NCBI GenBank assembly: GCA_024500155.1 | Contig: CM044877.1 | Span: forward strand, 22,214,001-22,278,000 | Length of the DNA stretch: 64,000 nt | Direction: 5' to 3' | From: Chenopodium formosanum | Lineage: Eukaryota; Streptophyta; Magnoliopsida; Caryophyllales; Amaranthaceae | In this document: positions 45,901 through 57,342 of the stretch, in pieces | Position numbering within the stretch: position 1 is the stretch's first letter | Layout: each line of letters opens with the position of its first letter | Translations under genes and position numbers: made by a program | The notes under the pieces: model-generated | The model's input: only the letters and a program-made list of their open reading frames with translations | Told to the model about the DNA's origin: nothing | The model's database searches: none

Positions 45901-48435
45901 AAACAATTCTTAGAAGAAACAACAAACCATAATGATGGATATCCAGTGTACAAGAGACAAGATACAAGAGAAAGTGTACGAATTCGAGGTTCAAACCTTG
46001 ATAATCGCTGGGTTATTCCATACAACCCATACCTTTCCGCGTTGTTTGACTGTCACCTCAATGTAGAAGTTTTCTCATCTATTCAGGCTGTTAAGTACTT
46101 ATACAAATATGTTTACAAAGGGCATGACAGAGTATCTTTTAATGTTGTTGGTGAAGAAACTCAAGCCGTAGATGAAATTCAACGATTTCAGTCTGGACGA
46201 TGGGTTTCACCATGTGAGGCAGCTTGGAGGATTTTTGGCTTTGACTTATTTGAGATGCACCCCCCTGTACAGCACCTTGCAGTGCATTTGGAAAACATGC
46301 AAACAGTTCAATTAAGAAGTCATGAGCAGCTTGATTCTGTGATGTTGAATGAACGAAGATCGAGAACTCAACTAACAGAATTCTTCAAAGCAAATGCAGC
46401 CTCACCTTGAGGTACAGGATATCTCTATAGTGAATTCATTGAACATTACAGGTGGGATGCCACAACAAAGGCATGGTTTCAGAGACAGAACAAGAAACTG
46501 GTCATCGGTCGGCTGGCATGTGTTACACCTGCAGAAGGAGAGCGTTTCTTTTTGCGGCTGCTTCTTGGCAATATACGCAGCCCTAAATCGTTTTCTGACC
46601 TCCGGACTGTGAATGGAGTGCTATGTGCCACTTTCCATGAAGCAGCTATTAAAAGAGGGCTCTTTGAAGAAGACAATGTTGTTTATGCTTGTTTGTCTGA
46701 AGCTGCAGAAATTCATATGCCAGGAGCCTTACGTCGGCTATTTGCAGCTGTGTTGGTCTTCTGCGCTCCGAGCAACCCACGTACACTATGGAAGCACTTC
46801 TATAATGATTTGTCTGATGACTTTAGGTATACCTTTCCAGAAAATGAAAGGCAAGTTTTGCTGCAGACAGTACAGTCAGTTGAGAAACACTTAGAGTCAA
46901 TGGGCAAGTCATTGGCTCATTTTCAGCTTGAACATCTACAAGAAGAAATGCCAGAAGAACTACAGAGGACAAAAGATATTATTGATGCTTTGGATGCACC
47001 TATTCCTCAAGAATCAATTGATTGTAGAGATCAGCTAAATTCAGCTCAACAAATTGCCTTTGACAAAATCATTTCTCATGTTCAAGCACAAAAGCCTGGT
47101 TGTTTCTTTGTTGATGGCCCTGGAGGGACTGGAAAGACCTTTCTGTACAATGCTCTGTATGCAGAAGTGCGCTTGGCAGGGAAAATTGTGCTTCCAACGG
47201 CAACATCAGGAATAGCTGCAGCAAATATACCTTCTGGCAGGACAGCACACTCACGATTTGAAATTCCACTTGATTCAGAAACATCGCTCGCTTGTGATGT
47301 TCCTAAACAAGGCAGCTTAGCTGCTTTGATTAAAGAGACAACATTGATTATCTGGGATGAAGCTTCAATGGCAAGAAAATAGAACATTGAATTTGTTGAG
47401 CTCCTGCTCCGCGATCTCTGTGATCCAGATCAGCCATTTGGTGGAAAAGTTGTAGTCTTTGGTGGAGATTTCAGGCAGGTTTTACCAGTTGTTCCTCACA
47501 AGACTCAAAGAGAAGCTGTTGCAACAAGCCTGGTTACTTCACATATTTGGCCCTGGTTACAAAAGCTACATCTGACTGAAAACATTAGAGCCAAAGCAGA
47601 TCCCCCATATGCATCTTTTTTGCTGGGTTTGGGAAATGGCGAGCTTCAGGCAACTGAGAATGCTTTTGTGAAGGTTCCTCCTCACATTGTCAATTATTAT
47701 CAAAAAACCGAGGAACCTATTGGTTATCTAGCTGCTGCTGCTTTCCCTGAATTGTAACATCCTGCCTTTACACCAGATATTTTCATAGAAAGAGCAATCC
47801 TAACCCCATTAAATGATGCAGTAGACTCAATTAACAATTTCCTGATTGACAAGTTCCCAGGAGAAGCAGTTGTTTATAAGAGTTTTGATAGCATTCTAGA
47901 TGATAATTGTGCTATCTACCCAACAGAGTTCTTGAACCAGCTTGCCCCAGGTGGTATGACACCACACGAGTTGGTCCTAAAAGTTAACAGTCCAGTAATC
48001 TTGCTGAGGAATATTGATCCGGCTGATGGCCTGTGCAATGGCACACGTCTCATATGCAAGTATTTCAGAAGAAATGTTATTGTTTGTTCAATAGCAATTG
48101 GTCATCGTAAAGGAGAGCTTGTATTCATCCATCGTGTCAACCTCCGGCCTCCATCATCAGCAAAATATCCGATTCAGTTTGAGCGTATACAATTTCCTCT
48201 GAAGCTCAGTTTTGCAATGACTATCAACAAATCTCAAGGGCAAACACTAAGCCAAGTTATGATTTATCTCCCACAACCATGTTTCTCACATGGTCAATTG
48301 TATGTTGCATTGTCAAGGGCTAAGAAATCGGAGAAAGTGACTGTGATCACACCCCAGCCTGCTGAAGTTCACAACACACCAGTTCTGAAAAACATTGTGG
48401 CTTATGATGTCTTGCGACTATCTGGCATAACATGA
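42959..48435 (+). pseudogene. Helitron Rep-helicase (RepHel), seven exons, five in-frame stops
   Basis: Exons with GT/AG borders are 42959-42996, 43102-43226, 43409-43586, 43684-43757, 43992-44051, 44149-45018 and 45107-48435; together they make 1,558 codons in one frame. An N-terminal Lys/Ser-rich region precedes a Cys-rich finger (CPHCSAKKF...CCGNG). The rolling-circle nuclease follows, with the HUH motif (H640, H642 in GLPHAHF) and a tyrosine cluster YLYKYVYKG (Y779-Y785). A PIF1-type helicase then has Walker A GPGGTGKT (1119-1126), IIWDEAS, TINKSQGQT and LYVALSRAK. The protein would nick, unwind and copy Helitron DNA. In-frame stops are at 44769 (TAA), 45289 (TAA), 46408 (TGA), 47380 (TAG) and 47755 (TAA). 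Each could come from CAA, CGA or CAG by C-to-T change. There is no frameshift. Confidence 0.85.
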
Positions 48436-49738
48436 TATAATATAATGCAGGTATTCTGGGATTGCTTCTATACTTATTCATAAAAACAAACAACTTTTTC
48501 TTTTTACTAATTTAATTTTGCTATCCTATTATGCAGATTTGATGTTGTAGATCTTTAGAGCATCATTTTGGTATATAAAGCTTTTTTTTAAAATATTTAT
48601 TTTACAATCATTATTGATATATAAATATGCAATATTATTGAAATGCCTTGCAGTGTGTTAGAACCACTATTGTTCTGTTAATTTACATGCTTCTATTCAA
48701 ATTGCAGCAACACTATTGGACAGGGTTACTTGGTAGGAACATACTTTACATTTACATTTCTGTTTTCTATTGCAATTATTGATTCACAAACATGCTTTGA
48801 CTAAGCAAAAAAATGATTTTCAATGCACATCTATTGTATACTGCTCAGCGCAAACAAAACATACTACCAAGAATTTAAAAATAATTTGGATATAATTGTT
48901 AATAAACTAGATGTTGAGCTGATGTAGTAAATAATGAGCTAAAATTTTCTATGAAATTACAAATACTAGGGAAAAAAAAAACAGCAGGATCAAATACTGT
49001 CTTATTTCAATTTTTTTTTACAGTAGGCCTAGAATAGCTACTACAATCTCATTTGTTGAAAAACCCTTTTTTTTTTTCCCCTTATTACATTGTTGTATAT
49101 AGTGCCCCTTCATTCTATCACCCTCAAGACAGTAAAGAAACATACTTTCAACTTAACAGAATAACCTTATTAACTGGTGGACAATACATTGATTCAAATC
49201 ATGAATACTTTTAGTGCAACCCTTTCTTAGTCTTTCAAACGAGTCATCCTCAAGCTTTATAAATATGCTTTTTCCCTAGATAACTATAATCATAACAACA
49301 CTTCTTTTTCAGCTGCACCCATCAAGCATCACAATAACAACAGATAATAATTAAATCCTAGGTTTATATGTGGCCCACAATGATGATTTCCAAAAAGAAA
49401 CTTCTCTTATTTTAAATTCACATAACATCTTTCTTTTTATAGCTAAATTAGATCAGTGATTGATTGCTCTATTATCTACTTGCACATGTAACCTTAGTTT
49501 ATTTCACTACAAACAGCCTATTAACCGCTAGACACAACTATGTTTTAGTGCCTATGCTTTTATTACTTATAATATCACTTTAGATTTTGCTTGTATAATT
49601 ATTACTCTGCAGATTTCCTTGGGAGAGATTACTTACTACATCTTTTTATTCAATAGACAGTAAGCTGTATCAGGACATTCTAATAACCACTAAATTATAA
49701 AGGTCCTTCAGCTTTAACTTGTCAATAGGCTATTTGCT
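48436..49738. other. Spacer between Rep-helicase and RPA-like genes
   Basis: About 1.3 kb of AT-rich noncoding sequence with no recognisable reading frame. The first part may be the 3' untranslated region of the Rep-helicase transcript. Confidence 0.5.
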
Positions 49739-49745
49739 ATTTAAG
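49739..49745 (+). promoter_or_regulatory. Possible TATA box of the RPA-like gene
   Basis: TATTTAA lies about 40 bp upstream of a pyrimidine-rich leader that ends at a splice donor (GTAAGC at 49851). Confidence 0.4.
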
Positions 49746-50189
49746 ATTCTTATACTTCAACAGAGCATTTACTCTCCTTCTATTCTCTGCTGCTTTGCTC
49801 TGCTGTTCCCGTCTACCCCCAAATTCTGCCTGCCATTCCAGTTGAAGAAGGTAAGCACTTTAATGATGCTTTGCTGAACTTAACATCTACTTATGCATTA
49901 ACTTCTTTTCTTCTCATTTATTTACTTGCATGCAATAAAACTATCTGAATTGCTTTTCATGTGGCCTTCTGTTAATCTGAATTGCATATCACACATGTTT
50001 TAATTAGCTATTTATTTGTGCTTGCTTTGCATTCAGACACCCTATATAGCTATTTTACATGCAGTTCTTTACACAGAAAAATCTCATCCTTTAAAATTTT
50101 GTATTATGCCTTATATTGTTGCCTATATAGAAAATTCTTATCTTTTTAAGCTTATTATCATCTTACCAGTTACTAGGCCACATGTACAA

Positions 50190-50805
50190 CAGTTATTTTG
50201 ACTTATGCCCTTATATTTGTTACCCATGAGTTGAAAGGACCATGTTCAGTATAATATATGACAAAAAACATATCTTTGAAAAAATTGGTACATGGACATA
50301 AAATTATAAAGGGACTTTAGTAGAATCTGTGGTTGACCTACTGTTATTAACTATATTAGTAAGAAATACATCTAAAACTTTTAAAAAACCTTACTCTTGA
50401 CTAAGGGTTGCTGAGAAAGTTGTTTAATGAAATAACATCAGCTAATTATATGACAAGCTGTATATTATGATATAAATCAGCTCAAACTACCTATACCCAG
50501 TTATTTTGACTTATGCCCTTATATTTGTTACCCATGAGTTGAAAGGACCATGTTCAGTATAATATATGACAAAAAACATGTCTTTGAAAAAATTGGTACA
50601 TAGACATAAAATTATAAAGGGACTTTAGTAGAATCTGTGGTTGACCTACTGTTATTAACTATATTAGTAAGAAATACATCTAAAACTTTTAAAAAACCTT
50701 ACTCTTGACTAAGGGTTGCTGAGAAAGTTGTTTAAAGAAATAACATCAGCTAATTATATGACAAGCTGTATATTATGATTTAAATCAGCTCAAACTACCT
50801 ATACT
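50190..50805 (+). repeat. Tandem duplication of 308 bp
   Basis: Copies 50190-50497 and 50498-50805 both begin CAGTTATTTTGACTTATGCCC and differ at only a few positions. They lie in the proposed leader intron of the RPA-like gene. No frame is open through them. Confidence 0.9.
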
Positions 50806-51042
50806 ATGAACAAAAAGTAAAGTAACCATATTAAAGAAATTCAAGCTTTCATTTAAACCACACAAGGCTACTTAGAACATTCCACAACCATACACTGAGC
50901 ACAACTTACTAATCAACAACATAGTACACATAACTAGAAGAAAAATACTGTTCAATACTAGAGCAACAACATAAGTCTCTGACTACTTAGAAACACAACT
51001 AGATTTAGACTGAAAATGCCTTGCAATGACTTCAGATACTCT

Positions 51043-51348
51043 TTAAAAACAACCACCATAGGAAGCATCACTTTCAGGAGAATATGAAGGGCTGGAGTGG
51101 TGATGGAGGTCTTCCAACTTAAGCATAGGCTTGGGATTGTAGTTACTGGTCCCCTCTTTTGGTGTCTGGTTTTTTGGGCTAGGCTGCTTATCTTCAGGCT
51201 CAAAACAGAGAGCAGATACCACAGCCTCTAAATCTTCCACCTTTTTCTCTAAGGCAGTGAGGCGCGCCTCCATTACTTCATAGTTAGTCTGTTTAGGAAG
51301 CTTATATCCACTGCTAAGATTCACCTTATCTTTACCCTTGCTTGCCAT
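51043..51348 (-). CDS. Short coiled-coil protein of unknown function, antisense
   Basis: The ATG at 51348 (MASKGKDK) gives 101 aa; a longer in-frame start would add a hydrophobic low-complexity stretch that overlaps the TATA box. The N-terminus is basic. The middle (EARLTALEKKVEDLEAVVSA) has a heptad pattern typical of a coiled coil. The C-terminus is Pro/Ser/His-rich and ends YGGCF. A TATATATA box lies about 95 bp upstream. I do not recognise a family. It sits antisense in the leader intron of the RPA-like gene and resembles in layout the antisense genes at 54.5, 60.4 and 62.5 kb. Confidence 0.5.
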   Translation of the reverse strand: MASKGKDKVNLSSGYKLPKQTNYEVMEARLTALEKKVEDLEAVVSALCFEPEDKQPSPKNQTPKEGTSNYNPKPMLKLEDLHHHSSPSYSPESDASYGGCF

Positions 51349-51437
51349 TACTCTCACCTTAAACTGAAAAAAAAGACTAGAGAAATGTGAATGTAAATAC
51401 AGATATGGTTTGTGAAAATATTGAAGCCTGACCATCC

Positions 51438-51447
51438 TTTTATATAT
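51438..51447 (-). promoter_or_regulatory. TATA box of the antisense coiled-coil gene
   Basis: The minus strand reads CATATATAAAAG about 95 bp before the ATG at 51348. Confidence 0.5.
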
Positions 51448-51824
51448 GCCTGGGTAACACTCCTTTATCTAAGGGATATAACCATGCAATAATTAGACTT
51501 CTTTAAAAGTCATACAAAACTTGCTATGTGATTAGCATTGTATAGCACTGAACTTAATTTGTAATTACAAGTCACTTCATTGAAGATTCCTTTTTATATT
51601 TTATTATATTGAATTCTAAATGCATGTACACCATATAATGCTATAATTATGCATAGACTTATGCCAAGGTTGTTTATAATATCATAAAATAATAATATTA
51701 TGCTTTTCTGTTTATATAATATTATAATATTATACAGGTCAGTTACATGCATAGACTTATGCCAAATTTGTTGTAATCAAGTTTAAGCACAAATGACTAA
51801 ACTAATTGTCTTTGTATACTATAG

Positions 51825-53793
51825 ATGAAACCAGACTACACGCCTTTGAATAAGCTGTCACCTGTAAGCAAAGCATACAAAGTACGTGTGACAGTGAAAG
51901 AAAAGTCTCCTATCCGAACTCCTCCAAACAAGAAAAAATTTCAAAAGCTGGTTTTTAAAGATGAAGAGGTGCAACCTTACCACTCTTCATCATTTCATAG
52001 TTATTGAATGCTTACAAATCCTATACATGATTTTTACATTTACATAATACAGGGTAACAGCATGAAAGCTACTTTGTTCGAAGCTGAATGCGACCACTTT
52101 CAGAAAGTCTTTGAACACAAGAAGAAGTATGAGATAGCTAATGCTCCAGTGCGAACAATCAACCCGAAATTTAGTTCATTCCCAGGAGAATGTGAACTTA
52201 CTTTCGGCGGAATGCTAAAATTCAACCTATTGATCGAACAGAGGGACCTGTTTCACCTGAATACATCTCCATAGCTGATGTACCAAAGACAAGTGGACCA
52301 TCAGACCGGTTTGGTATCATCTAAACCTTATCTAATCCACACATAATAATTAAAAACACATCTGCCTCTTGACAATAATGTGCCTATCCATCACTTAACT
52401 GACAGATTTGCTTGGAGTAGTAGTCCACATGAAAGACCCCCGACAAGTGGAATACAAGTCAGGTAGAGTAGCTGATGTACGTGATATCAGCATAGTCAAT
52501 GAAAGGTTGCTACTACCCTTTTAAGGCTCCCAAATGTTGCCTGCATTATTATCAAAACCTGCATTCACTGACTTACATTTTGTTTTGCAGCACTGGTTCT
52601 CGTCCAATGATCATCTCTGCATGGGGACAATTGGCCCTTTCTGACTGTGAGAAGCTCAAAGACTGGGCAACTACTTTCTTAGTTGTTAGCTTAACTTCAC
52701 TGAAGCCTGCTACCCACAGAGGTATAATTTGTTCACCCTTGATCATTGTTTACATCATGTGAAAATCAAGTATCCTTATGCAACTTTTCACAGGTTTCTC
52801 ATTGCAATCAAGCATGTCCACAACAATTGACGCAGCCCCCAATGGTGAAAAAACTGAAGCTTTGCGAGCTTGGTAATCCAACAACTTTTAATAGCTAAAG
52901 ACCATTTACACCAATACACATTCACACTTTATTGTACCTAATTCAAGCTTAGTCTAAACTCCTATGCTTAATCAGCTATGTCTTCCTTTGTGTTTATTGC
53001 TAGGGCTCATGCACATCCAGACATAATTAGTGATTACATGTCAAGGCAACTCGAATTCATGACTATTGGTGCTGAACCGGTTCCAACCACACTTGACAAC
53101 ATCAATGGCAAAACTGTGAGTGCACACACACACACAAATCCTTTTACTAGCTATCTGGTTTTATATACTAACACAGGTTCATTCAGGTTGACAATACTGT
53201 CCAGGAAGAAATATACACAGTAACAGTCACAATTCCAGATGCACAGCTAGACAATATTATTGCTTATATTGGCTGCGATAATTGTGGGAAGCGTTGTGGC
53301 GTTGCTGCAAATGTGGCCTTCTTTTGCCCACATTGCCCTGACAAAAAATGCACCTCCAATGAGAGGTTCGTTCTGCATTCTTATGTTGACAGCCAACTAA
53401 CCAAGTCGTAATGTCACTTACCATGATTTCATACCACAAATGCAGGGTCAACTTTAGCTTTGATGCTGAAGATGACACTGGAACATGTCGCCTCACTGCC
53501 TTTGGCTAAGTATGTGAGCAGATATTCAAGCTCACAACACTTGAAATTTTTGAAAGAAAGATAAAGGTTCTCATCCACACCTATCGTAACCCTACATAAA
53601 ATTATGCCATGCAGTTAGCTATCCTGGGTATAACAGCACTGGTTTTTGATTTCAGGATGACTGGAAAGATTTCGATCGTGTTGCTGCAGCTCTGAAATCC
53701 ACACCAATGCACATAATCCTCCACCCATCCCAAGCACTGAACATGGCAGGGGTGCTGCGGTGGGTGGTCCAATCAGTTTCTCATTCTTCTTGA
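51825..53793 (+). pseudogene. RPA70-like single-strand DNA-binding protein of the Helitron
   Basis: Proposed exons are 51825-51968, 52053-52313, 52406-52505, 52591-52721, 52794-52872, 53004-53115, 53187-53365, 53446-53566 and 53656-53793. The first OB-fold (TPLNKLSPVSKAYKVRVTV ... NSMKATLFEAE) resembles DNA-binding domain A of RPA1. FDLLGVVVHMKDP opens the second. A C-terminal zinc ribbon (CDNCGKRC ... FCPHC) precedes the last OB strands. RPA-like proteins are carried by many plant Helitrons and probably coat the displaced strand. A one-base deletion near 52205-52210 breaks the frame, and TAA at 53507-53509 interrupts the last OB-fold where CAA (Gln) would fit. Exon borders in the third and last exons are the least certain. 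Confidence 0.75.
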
Positions 53794-54459
53794 ACACTTG
53801 TTCTGCCAATCTGCAGCTTCAAATCAGAACACATCATCCGCGATAGCTTTGGCTTATCATTTTGGATGTGTTCTTATTTGAGGCATGCTTGATTATCCTC
53901 GCTCATATTTGCTACTTAAGCAATTTAACAAGCATTGTCTCTTTAACTCTGAAGTTATATCTTCTTTTGCTAATGTTAGTCATATAGAGCAGCTTAAATC
54001 TGCTTAGAATTAGGCTTACAAACAATGCCTTTTTTGCTTGCTCAATTCATTGAATGGATTAAACAATTGTCTGTAATTCAAACTTAATGCCTTTTTTACG
54101 GAACACTTTGTTCTTTAGATTATTGCAGGAATGCAATATCTGCTTATGGTTCAGCCTTGCTTACTGTGTGAATTTTGCTGGTTTCCTTATCACAAAAATG
54201 ATTATTATGATTATCATTTAAATTGCTTTATTTGTGCATATATTAGACACCTATCCTCAATTAGTCAGCCATTTAGATTATTAAGTCACTAAATGCATCA
54301 ATATCCTGTCTATGACTGTCACTAAATGCATATTAGGAATAAGGTAACAACAACTGCTTCCAGAATCTATGTATCTCATACTCAAGCAATATCTTGTCCC
54401 TCATTCTGCACCCCAATCTCAGCATTCCCTTCCTCTGTATTCTTTTCTTCACCTCCACC
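53794..54459. other. Spacer after the RPA-like gene
   Basis: About 660 bp of AT-rich noncoding sequence. Nothing recognisable; a Pro/Ser-rich plus-strand frame at 54326-54613 is the shadow of the antisense gene described next. Confidence 0.5.
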
Positions 54460-54795
54460 TTATTTCAGCTCCTCCATCTCTGCATCACCACCAGCAAGTC
54501 TTCCTCCAACCCCCCCAACATCCCTTTCATTACCACCTCCAACATTCCCACCCACACCACTGGCCCTGTCTTCTTCAACATCAGCAGGTTCTACATACCC
54601 AGGCATTCATTGAACACGAACCCTCTGAACCTCATCAGACATAATTCTTGCTTCTTCAAGCTTACTTCTATACGCTGCCCTTAAACTTGCCAATTCTTCT
54701 CTCTTGACTCTTTCCTGTTCTGCAATTGCCTCCATTTCTGCGCACAGCGCATCAAGGCGCGCTTCAGCATCCCGCAACTCCATCCCATCTGCCAT
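54460..54795 (-). pseudogene. Short coiled-coil protein, antisense, with one in-frame stop
   Basis: The ATG at 54795 starts MADGMELRDAEARLDAL, a strongly helical, Glu/Ala/Arg-rich coiled coil of 62 residues ending in a TGA at 54609-54607. The same frame stays open for another 48 codons, Gly-rich then acidic, to a TAA at 54462-54460, so the intact protein would have about 111 residues. The TGA could be a C-to-T change of CGA. I do not recognise the family. Confidence 0.5.
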
Positions 54796-54899
54796 TGTTG
54801 CTTAGACAAAGTTTGATAATAAAAAGTATGCGTTTTTTTAGATTGCAATTATAACTGAAATTATAATAGATAGAAAATTAATTTGCTAATCCCCTACAC

Positions 54900-55794
54900 C
54901 CAGTGATTGAGATTTCAGAGAGGAAGAAAAATAAAAAAGAAAGGGGAGAGTTCGGGTAAAAACACTAGGACCTTGCCGAAGGTCCAATAAGGTGGTGAAG
55001 ACTAGGCTCGGTTCAAGTAATGTTGGGCCAGGGATTTCCTGCACAGCAAACACACATAAACTAGCCTCCGGGGTGTTGCCGAGGAAGGCCCCTCCGATGC
55101 TAAAGTTAGTACAATGTGTAGAGAGAGAGAGTTATGCAAGAGAATTAATTGCTTGAGACTTTGTGTGAATGAATGTACAAATGTAATATTGCTGGCTTTT
55201 ATAATTTATACCTTTGCATATATGGGAGAAATGGGCTTTCGCCCAATTGACTTGCCTTGTGGAATGATCTTGACTTTAGCACTATTTGGAGAGATGAACC
55301 TTGACGTTGGGCTTTTAATTAATCAGAAAATGGAGGGAAGTAAATGATTTAATTAATTCAAACAATTTAAATTTAAACTGCCATTAATGAGATAACGGCT
55401 GTTGGATGGATAATTGTGGAAGTTGGACGGATAATGGGTAGTTAATCATTGGGACGTGTGTTTAACGGTTACTTAGTGAAGTATTTAAGAAGAAATTAAA
55501 AGCGCGGCCCCTCAAATTCCCATTTCTGGAAATAAAAACAAAGAAGCGCACTATCTCTCCTCACTTCTTCACAAACACGAACCCAAAATTCTCGAGAGAA
55601 CTCAAAAAATCCGCATCAAAACTTCGCTAATTTCCCCGAGCATTGAACTTGGAAACTGAAATTCGTCACTACCATCTTGTAAATCGGCAGATTCCGCTTC
55701 AGAACAAGGTAATTTATCTCGAATTTAGTTTGCTTTTCTTCGATTTGAACTCTTTCCCCCTCTTTTTCGACTTTTTTCTTCAAAAACATCAACA
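54900..55794 (+). other. Promoter and leader of the gypsy-type-domain gene
   Basis: No gene is seen. The stretch has an LTR-like appearance (GA repeats, GCCGAGGAAGGCCCCTCCGA) but I cannot define its ends. A TATTTAA box lies at 55482-55488. A possible leader intron starts at 55709 (AAG followed by GTAATT). The gene's ATG is at 55795 in a good plant context (AACAATGG). Confidence 0.45.
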
Positions 55795-57310
55795 ATGGTG
55801 AGAGGACAGAGAGGTAGAACCCGTGCTCCGAGGAGGGCACGGCAGCTTCCCGACCCTAGGAACGGGACGGGAACATGGAACGGAGAGAGAGTGGGACCTG
55901 ACCCTACTGAGGGGATTACGGCGGTCCCAATATCATCGGCACCTCCCGAGGGATCGGAGGGGCCCAGCGTCTCTGGTCAGGACGAAGGAGTTCCCGCCAG
56001 TCTTTGGCCTGTTCTCCCTGGGTATCAGGAGTGGGAGGACCCCGAGGTTGCCTCGGCCATGATAAAGAATTCTCCTTACTCTTGGTGGGTAAAGCGTGCC
56101 GAAACATATCGGTTCGTAGAGCAGATTGAGCTGCACTACGGCATTATGGAAGCTGATGGATACTGGTGCCGAATGCCTGTTGCATCAGATAGGATTCATC
56201 GTCCACTCCCGGGGTATGTGGGGGTGTACACTAGACAGCTTTAGTATGGGCTGAGGTTCTCCTTGGACATATTCGTCCGAGATTTGCTGATACACTACAA
56301 GATTTCCTTATGTCAGCTAACTCCTGTCAGCATCCGAAGGGTGATGACATACCTCTGGGTTTGCAAGTTCATGAGATACATCCCCAGCTTGCACTGTTTT
56401 AAAAAGATCCACAAGCTGGTGCCGAACATCCAGAGTGGATGTGGAGCCCACGGCCCTGGGTGGTTTAGGATCGAGGCTCGGCCAGGACATCTGACAATGT
56501 GGCCGAATGACTCTTCAGACAAAGAGTGGAGAGGCCAATGGATTTGGGTTAGGGTACCCACAGATCCTGACCACCCTCATGTCTTCAGTGCGCCGAGATA
56601 CCTCTCCAACCCTGACCCAGAAATGCTCAGCCTGAGTCCCTTAGAGAACGATGGCCAAGGTGATCGAAACCTTGATCAGGCCAACATCTTTGGGAAGACT
56701 GAGAACCCAGCTGGGATAGGTCGTCTGAAGACCATTCCAGCAGTTTGGCTCCCTGACTATCATTATATCTTTCAGGAGCACATGCTCGCTGCTGTCGGCC
56801 TTAGCCGAAAGTTCAGAGATGGTAAGCTATGTCGGCTGAGGCCGAAGCCCTTTATTTTTTTTTATTTTTTCGCTTTTGCACTTAGAATTTATTCTTTGTT
56901 TTGATGTTGCTGAACTAACTCGTGTTCATTTTCTTTGTTCAGTGCTGAACGAGGTCACTGCCAAGGTTGACTATAATCGCCTCGGCGTTGACCAAGAAAG
57001 GACCATCTTGGACCGAGCCCCTTCTATTACTCCGTCCAAAGACCGAGCCGTTCATCTGAGCTACACTCACTCTCAGATCGAATCTTCAGACTACTATCTG
57101 CGGCAGAAGCCTTGGTGGAAGAAGAGAGATCCATGGAGTCAGCTCTTGGACGAAGAGCTTGAAGCTGCTCGTACTGCCGAAGAAGTTGCACGAGCTGTTG
57201 AAGCTTTGGAAGCAGAAGAAGGGTCCTCCAGAGCTGCTGAGGACGAAGACGAGGCTTTGCTGAAGACCTCGGTGAGTTACACTTGGCTTTTTAGCTTTGA
57301 AAATTTTTTC

Positions 57311-57342
<32 letters not shown>

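Larger units (their letters stand above)
49851..51824 (+). other. Proposed leader intron of the RPA-like gene, hosting an antisense gene
   Basis: A noncoding leader exon appears to end at 49850 (GAAG followed by GTAAGC). The acceptor ATAG directly precedes the ATG at 51825. The 2-kb interval contains the 308-bp tandem duplication and a short gene on the opposite strand (51043-51348). Confidence 0.45.

Noticed and set aside
54326..54613. Ser/Pro-rich plus-strand protein
   Set aside because: It is antisense to the Gly/Glu-rich coiled-coil gene on the minus strand, which has the better start and promoter position.
54950..55000. Perfect hairpin GGACCTT/AAGGTCC next to CTAG as the 3' end of a Helitron
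   Set aside because: On the minus strand CTAG overlaps the stem instead of lying about ten bases after it. On the plus strand the following CTAG is not followed by T. Neither rejoins the interrupted LTR.
55114..55347. 77-codon frame upstream of the gypsy-type-domain gene
   Set aside because: It lies in promoter or LTR-like sequence, is of mixed composition, and has no recognisable domain.
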